Shown: positions 26,785-36,159 of the stretch, piece after piece
Numbering within the stretch: the stretch's first letter is position 1
How the letters are laid out: every line of letters starts with the position of its first letter
NCBI GenBank assembly: GCA_016782885.1
Contig: JADHXQ010000001.1
Location: forward strand, 40,732-104,731
Source: Phycisphaerae bacterium
Lineage (GTDB): Bacteria; Planctomycetota; Phycisphaerae; SM23-33
Reading direction: 5' to 3'
DNA: 64,000 nt
Translations under genes and position numbers: made by a program
Notes under the pieces: model-generated
Told to the model about the DNA's origin: nothing
The model's database searches: none
What the model saw: only the letters and a program-made list of their open reading frames with translations

Positions 26785-29700
26785 CACCTCGAGCAGCGTC
26801 TTGTCTGTTTTCCACGCTCTCTCCATCGTCTCGATCTCCCCCGTGGGGAAGCTCTTGGCGATGAACGGTGGGAGAGTCACTTCGCTGAATTCCTTTTTGG
26901 GCGTGACGGTCACATCCCGTTGTGTTTCGATCAGCCCGTATTGGCTGGGAAGAGTTTTCGTATCCACTTTCAGCACGAATCCGCCCGGCTTCACTCCGCC
27001 AAGATAGTAGCTTCCGTCACCGGCTGTGACCGAGTCGACAACGATCTCGCCGGTCTTCGAATCGACCAGAAAGACCCTGACTCCCACGATGGGTTTTGGT
27101 GCTGCGCCGTTAACATAAAGGACCTTTCCCGTAATCGCGATGAACGGCGTCAGCGCAAAGTCAACCCTCGTCAACCGGTTCGGCATGACGCACACCATCT
27201 GCGTCCCATGCACAACGGAGTAGTCGGCGGGCACAGTATCCATTTCCAGCGATACACGTACGGTCCTGTCCCGTCCGACCGTGGACAGCAGGAATCGCCC
27301 CCGCTCGTCGGTAATGTCCTCTGCCACCGTGCTCATCCGGACCTTGATTTCCTTGACGCCTGGTTCGCCTTTGTCCCTTGTGGCGTTTGCGTTATAGTCG
27401 ACAAAGACCGTACCGTGGATCGCGCCGCGGTCCGGATTGACCCGCCAGTTTGTGACGCGGCGCGGGCGCATACCGTCAAATGCGAAGAGATTGCTGAGAT
27501 TGACGTAGGCAATGGCCGTCCACTCCTCCCGCTGGTAGCGAGTTTGCAGACCAATGCGATTCCGCCCTGTACGATCCGTCAGCAACTCGCAGCGGTTTTC
27601 GAAGAACGCATCTCCCCGGTTGCTTCTGTGATCGATATCCCAACCGACTTCCGTACGCAACTGCACGCTGCGCTTGCCCGTAGTACGATACGAATGGAAC
27701 ACAGAGTGCCTGGTTTCAGTCTCGTCGCCCCGGTAGGAAACGCCAACGGACTGCCGGTCGGAAATTGTCTTGCGGGCCGTAAGCGCCACCGTCGGCTGGC
27801 GACCCGTGGTTATTCCAGGCAATTGCAGCCCCGACAGGAAATCCGAATAGTCGCCCATTGACAGAGCATCACCGCTGGAAGCATCGGCCATCAGGGTCAG
27901 GTTCCTGAACGGAGTGGCCCTGACTCTGACCCGGTAAATGGTCAGCGGATTCTCCGCCCAGCTTTGGTCCAGGCGGTTGGCCTCCAGTGACACGGAAGTC
28001 CGGGGAATCGCCGAGGTGCTTACCGCCAGCCCCTGGTAATTCGTACGAAGCGTCTCGCTCTGGCTGCCGTCAAGGTTGTTCCATATCGTCCCTGCCGAAA
28101 AACGCGCTCTCCACTTCCTCGATATACGCCAACCGCTTGTGATTGTCGCGCCCCGGCGATCCCGCAGATCGGGATTCACGCCATCGAAAAAATCCGTACC
28201 GAAGCTGAAAATCTGCGAACGGATTGTGACGTTGCGGATAGGGCAAATGTCTGCTTTGAACTTAAGGGCCAGATCATTGTACTGGTCTTCGGGCCCCTGC
28301 CCGTCTTCGTCCCTGCCTGCGCTGGCGGCCATGTCGCCGGACAGCAACACCTTGTCCATCGCCAGCCAAGACACTTGTGCCCCCCCATTGATTCCGGACT
28401 TCGGATAACTGCGTCCATCGCGAACATATCTCCTTTCAAGGTACTCACCCCAGAAGTCCTTGTGGACCGCCAGCGAACCGCCAAGCGTCACATTGGGCGT
28501 CAGACCGTGCAGCACGCGTCCTACCGCCATACCGCCGTCGGCCTCAAACCTGGTCGAGCGCCTCCTGGTTCCCGCCGCACCCAGGAACGCCGTTTCGCCC
28601 TGCGTCAGGAGCACCGCGCTGCCCATGATCTCCTTTTCCAGCGTACTGGTCAAACCGTCGGGGTCAGTTATCACAATTCGAATCTCATTCAGGACACCGG
28701 GAGTCAGGTTAATATCTTCAAACACATAGCTGCCGAACCCGGGCTTGGTCGGACTGTCCGGAAGAACCTCCAGAGTATCGATGCGCCGGTCGTTGATAAA
28801 CAACTCCACTGTGGAACCAGCGCGGGCCTGCCCCTCGAAAACGTGGGGTTGGAGAAAGTAAGGACGAAGCCCGTAACCGCGTTTGCGAGATCGGGCAGGA
28901 TCGCTGCGACCGGTAAATCCGTTGACGCGGACCCCGGTCATCCTGATGCTGGGCATGTTGATATCATTCAGTCCGAAAACGGAATCTCCGACCGCCAACT
29001 CAGCGTTGGCGAACCGCCGGGACCATTGGAGCCAGTCCATCTTGACTGCATCCTGTCCGTCACGAAAGAGACCGCCATACTTATCCATCACATATGACGG
29101 TTCGGATAGCCTGACCTTGTATCCTCCCTGGGCGAGGCTGCCCCAAATTGTCTGAGTCACACCGCCGAGAGTTCCGCTGTGAGTGGCGGATCTATCCTTC
29201 TTGGATTGCAACCGGTAGGTTCCCCTGGCGTCGAGCCTCATGAAGTGAACGCCATCTTTTTTGGGTATGGCCTCTCCGTGAACTTCGGGCAGTTTCGGGC
29301 CCGTATCTTCGGTGGGAACACCCAACAGCGATGCCCTCTTGCGAATCTTCCATATCGCCAGTGTTCTGCCCGTCTTACCGCTGACCTCATAGTTGGCTTC
29401 ATCCCACGCCAATGGGATATCCAAGATGCCCGACACCGACGCGGGCAAGATAAAGACGTCCTGCCTCTGCGTCATCTCAGAAACCGTTACGATCATCTTC
29501 AAGGGCGCAGACTTGCCACCGCGTTCCATCATCCCCCGCTCGGTATCGATAACCGTGTGACCTCCAGGGCCAAACGTAAACGATACCTGCCCCTCTTTTC
29601 TCATAACCTTGACGCCCAGCCGTTCGAGTATCCTCACCAACGGTATGAACCGCCGCTTGGAAGGCGTCAGGATCGAGTCCATGTCCAGGATCACCACCTC

Positions 29701-30075
29701 CTGCCCCCGACGAGGACCGCGCAATGTGAATCCAACAACTTCGCGTTCAAACCCCGCCTGAGCGGGCCGGCTCGTGGGACCGGACGCTGCACCTTTCGCA
29801 GGCGACGGACGTGTAGTTGGACCTCGACCGACAGGACGTGTGGTTGGACCTCGATCGGCAGGACGTGTGGTTGGACCTCGACCGGCAGGACGTGTAGTTG
29901 CAGCCATCCCGTGGACCTGAATCGACACGAGCCATCCTGCTGCAACCAGAGCCAACAAGGCCGGCGAAAAACGGCGCCGGCCCGACCGACTACTGTACCT
30001 GCCCTTTCTTTGCGGACGCCGGGGCGCGATCAGTTGCAAGAGGCTCGTCTGATGTATTGCCCTTGCCCTTGTCAT
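26704..30075 (-). CDS. Outer-membrane usher-like protein of a chaperone/usher-type locus
   Basis: An 1123-aa exported protein. After a basic n-region and hydrophobic FSPALLALVAAGWLVSIQV there is a repeat of GRGPTTRP units and a periplasmic N-terminal domain. Next comes a segment typical of usher plug/barrel entry (VELFINDRRIDTLEVLPDSP...VFEDINLTPG...EIRIVITDPDG). A long run of amphipathic beta strands follows, to about residue 850. Two C-terminal Ig/carboxypeptidase-regulatory-like domains end it (GTVFVDYNANATRDKGEPGV, then VYLG-type repeats). The ATG has TGAGGATC upstream and lies inside the chaperone gene, overlapping it by 86 bases. It would translocate and assemble subunits at the outer membrane. 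Confidence 0.6.
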   Translation of the reverse strand: MTRARAIHQTSLLQLIAPRRPQRKGRYSSRSGRRRFSPALLALVAAGWLVSIQVHGMAATTRPAGRGPTTRPADRGPTTRPVGRGPTTRPSPAKGAASGPTSRPAQAGFEREVVGFTLRGPRRGQEVVILDMDSILTPSKRRFIPLVRILERLGVKVMRKEGQVSFTFGPGGHTVIDTERGMMERGGKSAPLKMIVTVSEMTQRQDVFILPASVSGILDIPLAWDEANYEVSGKTGRTLAIWKIRKRASLLGVPTEDTGPKLPEVHGEAIPKKDGVHFMRLDARGTYRLQSKKDRSATHSGTLGGVTQTIWGSLAQGGYKVRLSEPSYVMDKYGGLFRDGQDAVKMDWLQWSRRFANAELAVGDSVFGLNDINMPSIRMTGVRVNGFTGRSDPARSRKRGYGLRPYFLQPHVFEGQARAGSTVELFINDRRIDTLEVLPDSPTKPGFGSYVFEDINLTPGVLNEIRIVITDPDGLTSTLEKEIMGSAVLLTQGETAFLGAAGTRRRSTRFEADGGMAVGRVLHGLTPNVTLGGSLAVHKDFWGEYLERRYVRDGRSYPKSGINGGAQVSWLAMDKVLLSGDMAASAGRDEDGQGPEDQYNDLALKFKADICPIRNVTIRSQIFSFGTDFFDGVNPDLRDRRGATITSGWRISRKWRARFSAGTIWNNLDGSQSETLRTNYQGLAVSTSAIPRTSVSLEANRLDQSWAENPLTIYRVRVRATPFRNLTLMADASSGDALSMGDYSDFLSGLQLPGITTGRQPTVALTARKTISDRQSVGVSYRGDETETRHSVFHSYRTTGKRSVQLRTEVGWDIDHRSNRGDAFFENRCELLTDRTGRNRIGLQTRYQREEWTAIAYVNLSNLFAFDGMRPRRVTNWRVNPDRGAIHGTVFVDYNANATRDKGEPGVKEIKVRMSTVAEDITDERGRFLLSTVGRDRTVRVSLEMDTVPADYSVVHGTQMVCVMPNRLTRVDFALTPFIAITGKVLYVNGAAPKPIVGVRVFLVDSKTGEIVVDSVTAGDGSYYLGGVKPGGFVLKVDTKTLPSQYGLIETQRDVTVTPKKEFSEVTLPPFIAKSFPTGEIETMERAWKTDKTLLEVLFDSYFSRSDLLGIQIERDYERPSGR
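29807..29902. repeat. 27-bp coding tandem repeat
   Basis: Three full 27-bp units and a partial fourth (GGACGTGTGGTTGGACCTCG...) encode the GRGPTTRPA/V/D repeats after the usher signal peptide. The copies differ by a few bases. The unit number could vary between strains. Confidence 0.85.
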
Positions 30076-30979
30076 CAGGCTGATCCTCAGGTGGTTTCAT
30101 TTTGCCCTTCTCAGGGCTCGTAATGGTCGGTTTGGTTTTCGCTGTCGGCTCGGTTTCAGGGGGCGCCGCGGGTTTGTAGGCCAACGTGAATTCCTCTGAA
30201 AGCCCTGCCTTGAGTTGAGGCGAGGTATAATTGATCTTCACTCTGTAATTGCCTTCAGGCAGCTTTGCCTTCACGTCAGTCTTGAAATTTCGCGCCGACT
30301 CCCGGAGAACGTAGCTGTATCCCAAGTCGCCTTTTTCGAGGGACTCTCCCTTTTCGGACAGTATCTCGTACTTCCCCCGCACCAGAAATCTGCCATTGCC
30401 CTTGTTGACAATGCTGCAGGTAAGCTGCGGCCCGTTCTTACCGCTCTTGAGCGTGGCTCCGTCCAATGAGCCCTGCACATTGACCTTACCTGACTTCCCG
30501 AAAATGGGCACGAGTATCGATGAGACCACTTCAATCTTCAGGTCGCGCCCACCGCCATCTTTAGTTTTGGACACGGTTGTCTTGAGTGATTCAAGTTCCA
30601 GACCCGCCCAGTACTCCCCATCCTTCCGCTTGCCTCTGGAAAGGATTACAAAGCGGATAGTCCGGCGGGTCTTCGGGGCGAGGGTCAGCTCCCTGGGGTT
30701 GAACTTGATCTGCGTAGCCAGCGATTTGTCATCCGGCTTGACCTCCCGCAGACCGCCGTCGCGAAGGAGTTCAAAGTGAATCACCCGAACGCGAAAACGT
30801 TCCTGGGCGTCTCCGGGGTTGGATATCACCAGAGACCCCGCCGGACGTCCCTTATCAAGCTCAATATCGATAAAAGCCGGCCTGATCGACACCGCACCCC
30901 GGAGCGAACCGGTCAGAAGAACAATGATCAGACCCACCACACACGCGATCACCTTTACACCACGGAAGTTTTTCTTCAT
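29990..30979 (-). CDS. PapD-like periplasmic chaperone
   Basis: A 329-aa secreted two-Ig-domain protein. The signal is VKVIACVVGLIIVLLTG. The first domain starts SIRPAFIDIELDKGRPAGSLVISN and holds FNPRELTLAPKTRRTIRFVI, the strand signature of fimbrial chaperones (P...LAP...R..R). EVVSSILVPIFGKSGKV leads into the second domain. A Pro/Lys-rich tail of about 60 residues is unusual. ATG 30979 has AAGGA at eight bases; the track start adds 32 residues. The usher-like gene starts within its 3' end and the subunit gene lies just upstream, so the order subunit, chaperone, usher is that of a chaperone/usher operon. Confidence 0.65.
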   Translation of the reverse strand: MKKNFRGVKVIACVVGLIIVLLTGSLRGAVSIRPAFIDIELDKGRPAGSLVISNPGDAQERFRVRVIHFELLRDGGLREVKPDDKSLATQIKFNPRELTLAPKTRRTIRFVILSRGKRKDGEYWAGLELESLKTTVSKTKDGGGRDLKIEVVSSILVPIFGKSGKVNVQGSLDGATLKSGKNGPQLTCSIVNKGNGRFLVRGKYEILSEKGESLEKGDLGYSYVLRESARNFKTDVKAKLPEGNYRVKINYTSPQLKAGLSEEFTLAYKPAAPPETEPTAKTKPTITSPEKGKMKPPEDQPDDKGKGNTSDEPLATDRAPASAKKGQVQ

Positions 30980-31132
30980 AACAGGTATCCTTGGTAACAC
31001 GCACAGCGAACATATCGGATCTGTCGCCGCAAGTACGACAACAGGCAAAACTCGGCAGAAACAATAAACGGGCAATTGGCACGAACGTACGGTAATTCAG
31101 TCAGAGACGGTTGGCCGACTGACACAACAGTA

Positions 31133-31720
31133 TTAAGGTATCGACGGCGACGCCGGGAGCAGAAGAGCCGTCAACTTGACTTTTCCGCTGTACTCTCCGG
31201 TGGGCTTTTCAGGGTCATCCTGATTCCAGGTGACCGTGAGACGAACGTTCTGACTGAAGTGGTTGTTCTGGCTGCTCTCGAACGTAATCTGTTCGGTGGG
31301 CACGCCAGGAAAACCATCGATATCTTCGGTGGCGCCGCCGATGAGGAAGGCCGCAACCTGGCTGCCGCCCCCGAGAGGGTTGGCATTGTCCGGGTCAATC
31401 TCAATGCCCGCGGTCACATTCAGGGGTATCGGCTGAACTTCCGTACCCAGGGGATCGTCACCCTTGAACAACGGGCTGGCCGCCGCATAAAGCGTAACGA
31501 CCTGGAGGTTCGCGTCTACGCGGAAATCGATAGTAGCCGTGAAGTCACCGGTCTGAACCGTCCCGGCATTAACAATCGCGGTACTGGCTTGAACGCCGAC
31601 ATTGGGGTCAACTTTCACAAATACATGGGCGGAGGCAGATCCTTCGGTATCACCACGGACTACCACCACCATCCCGGTGAGCATCACGCCCACCACTAGA
31701 AGTAGAAATAACTTTTTCAT
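31133..31720 (-). CDS. Exported pilin-like major subunit candidate
   Basis: A 195-aa protein with a clean Sec signal (KKLFLLLVVGVMLTGMVVVVRG) and an all-beta, Thr/Val-rich mature domain without cysteines. It ends in a conserved strand (VRLTVTWNQDDPEKPTGEYSGKVKLTALLLP) shared with the 25120 protein. The pattern PxGxYxGxVxLT recalls the final strand of spore-coat-U and fimbrial subunits. AAAGGAA precedes the ATG. It is the first gene of the chaperone/usher-like operon. Confidence 0.6.
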   Translation of the reverse strand: MKKLFLLLVVGVMLTGMVVVVRGDTEGSASAHVFVKVDPNVGVQASTAIVNAGTVQTGDFTATIDFRVDANLQVVTLYAAASPLFKGDDPLGTEVQPIPLNVTAGIEIDPDNANPLGGGSQVAAFLIGGATEDIDGFPGVPTEQITFESSQNNHFSQNVRLTVTWNQDDPEKPTGEYSGKVKLTALLLPASPSIP

Positions 31721-32292
31721 AATGTGTTCCTTTCGGTTAAATTACCACACCGTCAGAGCGACCGTTCATTAACCGTCGTCCGCACCAAATTGCCCGTCAA
31801 TACGTAAAATCAAATCCATCTGCATTCGAACATCGTAAAAACCTTGATAATCTGCAAAATATCAACAATCTCCTTGATATGCTCCTTTCCCTTGCCGATA
31901 ATGAAAATGCCACGGGGCGGTGGACGCATAGCGCCCACCATCCCCAGGCCTGTGGACCAGCGAGACCCGGCAAGGTTATCCGCTGGTCCACTCTCTTTTA
32001 TTTTTTCATTCTCGCCGACACGCACGACCCGATCGTCTGGAACCCGCGCCAACGAGATTACGCCATCCAAACCACCACTTTATCCTTCTTCCGTTTGACC
32101 TGGCCGTCATCTCCGTTTTTGAAAGGAGCCTCCATGCGCCTTGCACAACAAGACACCGAGACGAAAATGCCCCCACTTACCAGCCACAATAAACGTCTCG
32201 GGCCTATAACATTTGAACTTGACCTGCAATAGTAGGCATCCATCTCGACGTGTGTCAACAAAAATGTCGCCTTTTTAATATTTATTTTTCAT
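31721..32292. other. Intergenic stretch between two divergent exported-protein genes
   Basis: No convincing gene. On the plus strand a 32-codon ORF at 32134 has AAAGGAG upstream but no known features. On the minus strand 31810-32070 can be read as STGLGMVGAM...IIGKGKEHIKEIVDILQIIKVFTMFE, which faintly recalls the second half of a STAS domain. It lacks a proper start and may be a decayed gene. Confidence 0.3.
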
Positions 32293-32322
32293 TTGATTTT
32301 ATGCGACTCGCGTATATATAAT
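32293..32322 (+). promoter_or_regulatory. Promoter of the TolB-like gene
   Basis: TTGATT and TATAAT are 18 bases apart; a long leader of about 150 bases precedes the ATG. Confidence 0.55.
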
Positions 32323-32333
32323 CAGCGCGTGGA

Positions 32334-32397
32334 ATTGGGCTCGTTTTAAGTTCCGCCGGCAGGAAAGTGACAGTTTCAGTGGCAGGGAAGCCCCAAT
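32334..32397 (+). promoter_or_regulatory. Structured 5' leader element
   Basis: ATTGGGCT (32334-32341) pairs with AGCCCCAAT (32389-32397) with one bulge, closing a 64-nt domain rich in purines (GGCAGGAAAGTGACAG). It is transcribed from the promoter just upstream. I do not recognise it as a known riboswitch class. Confidence 0.3.
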
Positions 32398-32478
32398 GCT
32401 CAGCTCGAACGCTTACGTCCGTTAACGGATACCTCTCTGTTGATAAAAGGAGTTCATGGTAAGAGAAAGGAGATCGTC

Positions 32479-33528
32479 ATGAAAACTTCTAATAACCTTA
32501 CGCTTGCGCTCGTATGCCTGATCGCCCTTGTGCTCGCGGGCACAACCCCACCGGCCATGGCCGCACTTTGGACCATCGAACAAATCACAGATAACGAGGT
32601 CAATGACCGTTATCCACAGCCCAGTGGTTCCGACATAGTCTGGCAGAGACATGACGGCGCCGACTGGGAGATCATCCTTTATCACTCAGGCGCCGAACTA
32701 CCTCCCCTGACGAATAACGCCACCTCCGACGAGTACCCCACCATCTCCGGCGATAACGTTTTTTGGCAGCAATGGGATGGAAACGATAACGAACTCTTCC
32801 ACTACAAAATATCAACCACAGTCATCCAACCGTGGACCAATAACTCGCGACACGACCAGTATCCGCACGTTTCGGGCGACACACTGGTCTGGGAGGGTTT
32901 GGACGGACAATTGGACGGAAACGACTGGGAGATATTCAGCGACGATATCGCCAACGGACCGGGAGAAACGCGGGTCACCAACAATAGCGTTCTCGACAGT
33001 GATGCTCGCGTCAGCGGCGACCGCATCGTATGGGAGGGATGGGACGGCGGCGATCTGGACATATTCCTGTCCGACGGCGGCGTCATTTCGCAACTGACCA
33101 CAAACTCCGTGAACGATTCCAACCCGGACGTCAGCAGCGGAGCGGTAGTCTGGCAGCGAAGCGATGGCGATGCGGAAATCATGCTCTACGATGGAATTCT
33201 CACGTCTCCGATCACGGGTGATGATCGCTTCGACGTTAACGCGGTAGTCTCCGACACGTTGCTTGTCTGGCGACATCAGGACGCCACCACCGCCGCCGAC
33301 TACGAGATCATGATGCTCGCGGTCGGCAACGTCTATCAACTGACGGACAACGACTTCCCGGACGGCCAGGCGGACATCGACGGTGATACAATTGTCTGGG
33401 AGGGATGGGACGGTCACGATTGGGAAATCTTCACAACCACCATCCCGACGGCCATCCTACCCGAACCATGCACAATAACGCTGCTTGCACTGGGATCTTT
33501 GGCGGTACTCAAACGCCGGCCGACATAG
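32479..33528 (+). CDS. PEP-CTERM protein with TolB-like beta-propeller repeats
   Basis: A 349-aa exported protein. After signal LTLALVCLIALVLAGTTPPAMA there are about seven repeats of the form YPxISGDxVVWQxxDGxDxEIxLY, each ending near LTNN, as in TolB-like propellers. The C-terminus PEPCTITLLALGSLAVLKRR is a PEP-CTERM sorting signal with a transmembrane stretch and basic end, processed by an exosortase. ATG 32479 has AAAGGAG at seven bases. It is likely a surface or matrix protein; ligand unknown. Confidence 0.85.
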   Translation: MKTSNNLTLALVCLIALVLAGTTPPAMAALWTIEQITDNEVNDRYPQPSGSDIVWQRHDGADWEIILYHSGAELPPLTNNATSDEYPTISGDNVFWQQWDGNDNELFHYKISTTVIQPWTNNSRHDQYPHVSGDTLVWEGLDGQLDGNDWEIFSDDIANGPGETRVTNNSVLDSDARVSGDRIVWEGWDGGDLDIFLSDGGVISQLTTNSVNDSNPDVSSGAVVWQRSDGDAEIMLYDGILTSPITGDDRFDVNAVVSDTLLVWRHQDATTAADYEIMMLAVGNVYQLTDNDFPDGQADIDGDTIVWEGWDGHDWEIFTTTIPTAILPEPCTITLLALGSLAVLKRRPT

Positions 33529-33558
33529 GAAGCTGACACTACAGACACTCTCAGGCAG

Positions 33559-34284
33559 CTACCGCTTCTTGACCGTCATGCTGATTCCGAAACTCTCCAT
33601 CATAATGAACGACGTGTCCAGATCGGGGTTCTTGGTAATAGCTTCAATGTAGCGAGGATCGGGCATTGGAGGGTGCATGTCGTGTCCCAGGATCAGTCCG
33701 CCGGGGCGGACCAGCGGCAGGAGCTGGGCGAGATAGTCGACGTAGCCCTTTTTCTCGGCGTCGAGAAACACCGCGTCGATCTGCCCTTTGTCTTTGTGCT
33801 GTTTGACCGTCTCGTGCGCGTCGCCTTTGATGATAGTGATCAGGTCGTCGACTCCGGCCTTCTTGAAGTTTGCGCGCGCTATCTTGATCTTTTCGGGATC
33901 GATCTCGTGCGTGAAGACCTTCCCGCCGACGGCGCGGGCTCCCATCGCCAGCCAGATCGTCGAATATCCGCTCGACGTACCGATCTCGACGATACGCTTG
34001 GCCCCCGTGGTCTCGACCAGTTGCCGCAACACGCGTCCTTCTCTGGTGGTGATGTTGAGATACCATTTACCCTTGGCCATCTCCGCCAGCGCCGCCAGGG
34101 CCTGCTTCTCTTTGTCGTCTTTGGGCACCGGCGGAGCGTCGACCTTGGGCTTGCCCCCGTAGTTGAAGCCCATGCGATCTGATCCGTCCCCGGGGCTCTT
34201 CCTCGCCTTGGCGAGTTCAGCGAATCCGCCTGCGACCAGCAAGGTCGCTGTGACCCACAACACGATCATTACATTTCGCAGCAT
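33559..34284 (-). CDS. Exported class I SAM O-methyltransferase (family 3, COMT-like)
   Basis: A 241-aa protein with a signal or anchor segment (VMIVLWVTATLLVAGG) followed by a catechol-O-methyltransferase-like domain. Motif I is VEIGTSSGYSTIWLA, followed by DAVFLDAEK and GGLILGHDMH. ATG 34284 has AAGGAG at eight bases; the track start is 32 codons earlier. Export of a SAM-dependent enzyme is odd and might instead mean an N-terminal membrane anchor. It is divergent from the UroD-family gene. Confidence 0.8.
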   Translation of the reverse strand: MLRNVMIVLWVTATLLVAGGFAELAKARKSPGDGSDRMGFNYGGKPKVDAPPVPKDDKEKQALAALAEMAKGKWYLNITTREGRVLRQLVETTGAKRIVEIGTSSGYSTIWLAMGARAVGGKVFTHEIDPEKIKIARANFKKAGVDDLITIIKGDAHETVKQHKDKGQIDAVFLDAEKKGYVDYLAQLLPLVRPGGLILGHDMHPPMPDPRYIEAITKNPDLDTSFIMMESFGISMTVKKR

Positions 34285-34488
34285 CCTGAATCTCCTTACG
34301 GTTAGTATCCTTGTCCGTGAGACCGAACGATCGGCGCGGCCCCTCAACGATGATTGTACCCAAACTGCCCCCTCGAGCAAGACCGAATCGAACGTATCGC
34401 ACCGGAACAGTACTGGATGTTTGAACCGGATCAGATTATGGTATTCTACGAAAGTCAGTTGAGTGTCCTTATTGAGCGGAGTGTCAGC

Positions 34489-35772
34489 ATGATTTCAGAA
34501 AAAGACAGAAACATCATTCGCCAACTGGCCGCCAAGTGGATGGAATTCGCGTCGCTGCCTGTGATGAACGAGCGGAAGCGGCTGTGGAAGGCGGTTCATG
34601 ACCTCCAGGCCGAGCGGCCCGTGATCCTCGTTGAGACCGCCTGGATCGAGGACTTCGTTTCAGCATCCGAAATCCTCTGCGAGGACCCGTTTCTGAGAAC
34701 CGTCGAGCAGAACATGCGAATCACCCTGCGACAAGCCGAGGAACTCGAAGACGATCTGGTCATAGAGCCCTATTACAGGATGGGGTGGAAGATGATCTTC
34801 TCCGACTACGGCGTCCCGGTGGAGATTCACTCCTCGATACAACAGCCGGAATCCATAGCATACCGTTTTAATTTCCCAATCGCGGCCCCCGAGGATATCG
34901 GTAAGCTTAAGAAAAGGGTTCTCGGCGTCGATCGGGAAAAGACCAGACGCCTGACCGAAACGCTGGAAGACGTGATGGGCGATATCCTGCCGATCGTGCC
35001 CGGAAACTACGATCCTTTCGCCTACGAATTTGATGTCGGGGAGTTTGGGGATCTGGGGTTCAACGGTACGTTTTTCTTCGGGTTGACCTGGCAGCTCTAC
35101 AGGTTCATCGGAAACGACAGCCTGTTCCATTGGGTATACGACGCCCCCGAGGCGATACACGATCTGATGTCTTACATGCTCGACGACCGGATCGCGTTGT
35201 TCGAGTTTTTCGAGAAAGAGGGTCTTCTCGCGTTGAACACGGACAACCAGATGGCCGGTCCCCGCAGCTACGGGTACGTCTCCGACCTGCCCGAGCCGGA
35301 CTCGACCGGCGAGGTGAAGCTGAAGAACCTGTGGGGATGGGCCGAATCGCAGGAAGCCGAAGGCATCTCGCCGGAAATGTATGGGGAATTTGTTCTACCG
35401 TACCTGGCGAAGTTGAGCGAGAAGTTCGGACTGATCTACTACGGGTGCTGCGAGGGGGTGGACAACAAGCTTGAAATGATCATGGACGCAATCCCGAATC
35501 TCAGGAGCGTCTCGGTTTCCGGGTGGTCTGACTTTGCAAAGTGCGCCGAGATGCTTGGGAAGAACTACGTTTATTCGCGCAAACCTGTTCCCGCCCACAT
35601 AAGCGGGCCGAATCCCCACTGGGATCTCATGGAAAAGGACATGAAGGACACCTGCGCCGTCGCCAGAGACTGCAATGTGGAAATCCTTTACAGGGATGTC
35701 TATACAATCAACGGGGACAGGAGGCGTCTCAGGAAGTGGGTTGACATGACAAAATCCATCTTCCAGATGTAA
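34489..35772 (+). CDS. Uroporphyrinogen decarboxylase (UroD)-family protein
   Basis: A 427-aa protein of the UroD/MtaA/CmuA barrel family. The family includes haem-pathway decarboxylases and corrinoid-dependent methyltransferases. Segments such as LPIVPGNYDPFAYEF, YYGCCEGVDNKLEMI and a C-terminal Arg-rich end resemble the methyltransferase-like members that are abundant in planctomycetes. No corrinoid protein is adjacent. ATG 34489 with GGAG at eight bases is preferred over the upstream GTG at 34354. Confidence 0.75.
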   Translation: MISEKDRNIIRQLAAKWMEFASLPVMNERKRLWKAVHDLQAERPVILVETAWIEDFVSASEILCEDPFLRTVEQNMRITLRQAEELEDDLVIEPYYRMGWKMIFSDYGVPVEIHSSIQQPESIAYRFNFPIAAPEDIGKLKKRVLGVDREKTRRLTETLEDVMGDILPIVPGNYDPFAYEFDVGEFGDLGFNGTFFFGLTWQLYRFIGNDSLFHWVYDAPEAIHDLMSYMLDDRIALFEFFEKEGLLALNTDNQMAGPRSYGYVSDLPEPDSTGEVKLKNLWGWAESQEAEGISPEMYGEFVLPYLAKLSEKFGLIYYGCCEGVDNKLEMIMDAIPNLRSVSVSGWSDFAKCAEMLGKNYVYSRKPVPAHISGPNPHWDLMEKDMKDTCAVARDCNVEILYRDVYTINGDRRRLRKWVDMTKSIFQM

Positions 35773-35809
35773 TCCGCCCTTACTTATTGCATCGAGCGGT
35801 ACAGCCCTT

Positions 35810-36037
35810 GTCAAGAAGGCGGGAATCCGGTACCTTGCGTTCATCTACTATTACACGAAGCTGAATGGCCGGTCGCCGGCCGAGCATGATATGGCGCGGT
35901 ACTTCGATGTCTCGCCGCCGAGCGTCCACCAGATGGTCGTAACGCTGGAAAAAGGTCGTCTGATCGAGCGCACCTCAGGACAGGCCCGGTCCATCAGACT
36001 ATTGCTGGGGCGACAAGAACTGCCGGATTTGGAATAA
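35810..36037 (+). pseudogene. LexA-like winged-helix protein without a start codon
   Basis: The open frame encodes KKAGIRYLAFIYYYTK...DMARYFDVSPPSVHQMVVTLEKGRLIERTSGQARSIRLL, a standard small LexA/MarR-type winged helix with the recognition helix SPPSVHQMVVTLE. There is no ATG, GTG or TTG in frame before the conserved start region; the upstream frame runs into the end of the UroD-family gene. It is therefore absent from the ORF track. It is either a 5'-truncated gene or uses a non-standard start. Confidence 0.55.
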
Positions 36038-36159
36038 GACCCTGCCTCGCGGTGTGCAGTGGTCTACCGCAGAAAGTTCACAAAGAAACCAGGCAACGAG
36101 AAGGATGCCCCATGATCTACTCCGCACATCGTCCTGACGGAGACCGAAGACGAGGTGAT

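Noticed and set aside
31810-32070. Possible STAS-domain (anti-anti-sigma) gene on the minus strand
   Set aside because: Only the second half resembles STAS, the start is a TTG without a ribosome binding site, and the first half is not coherent. At most a decayed remnant.
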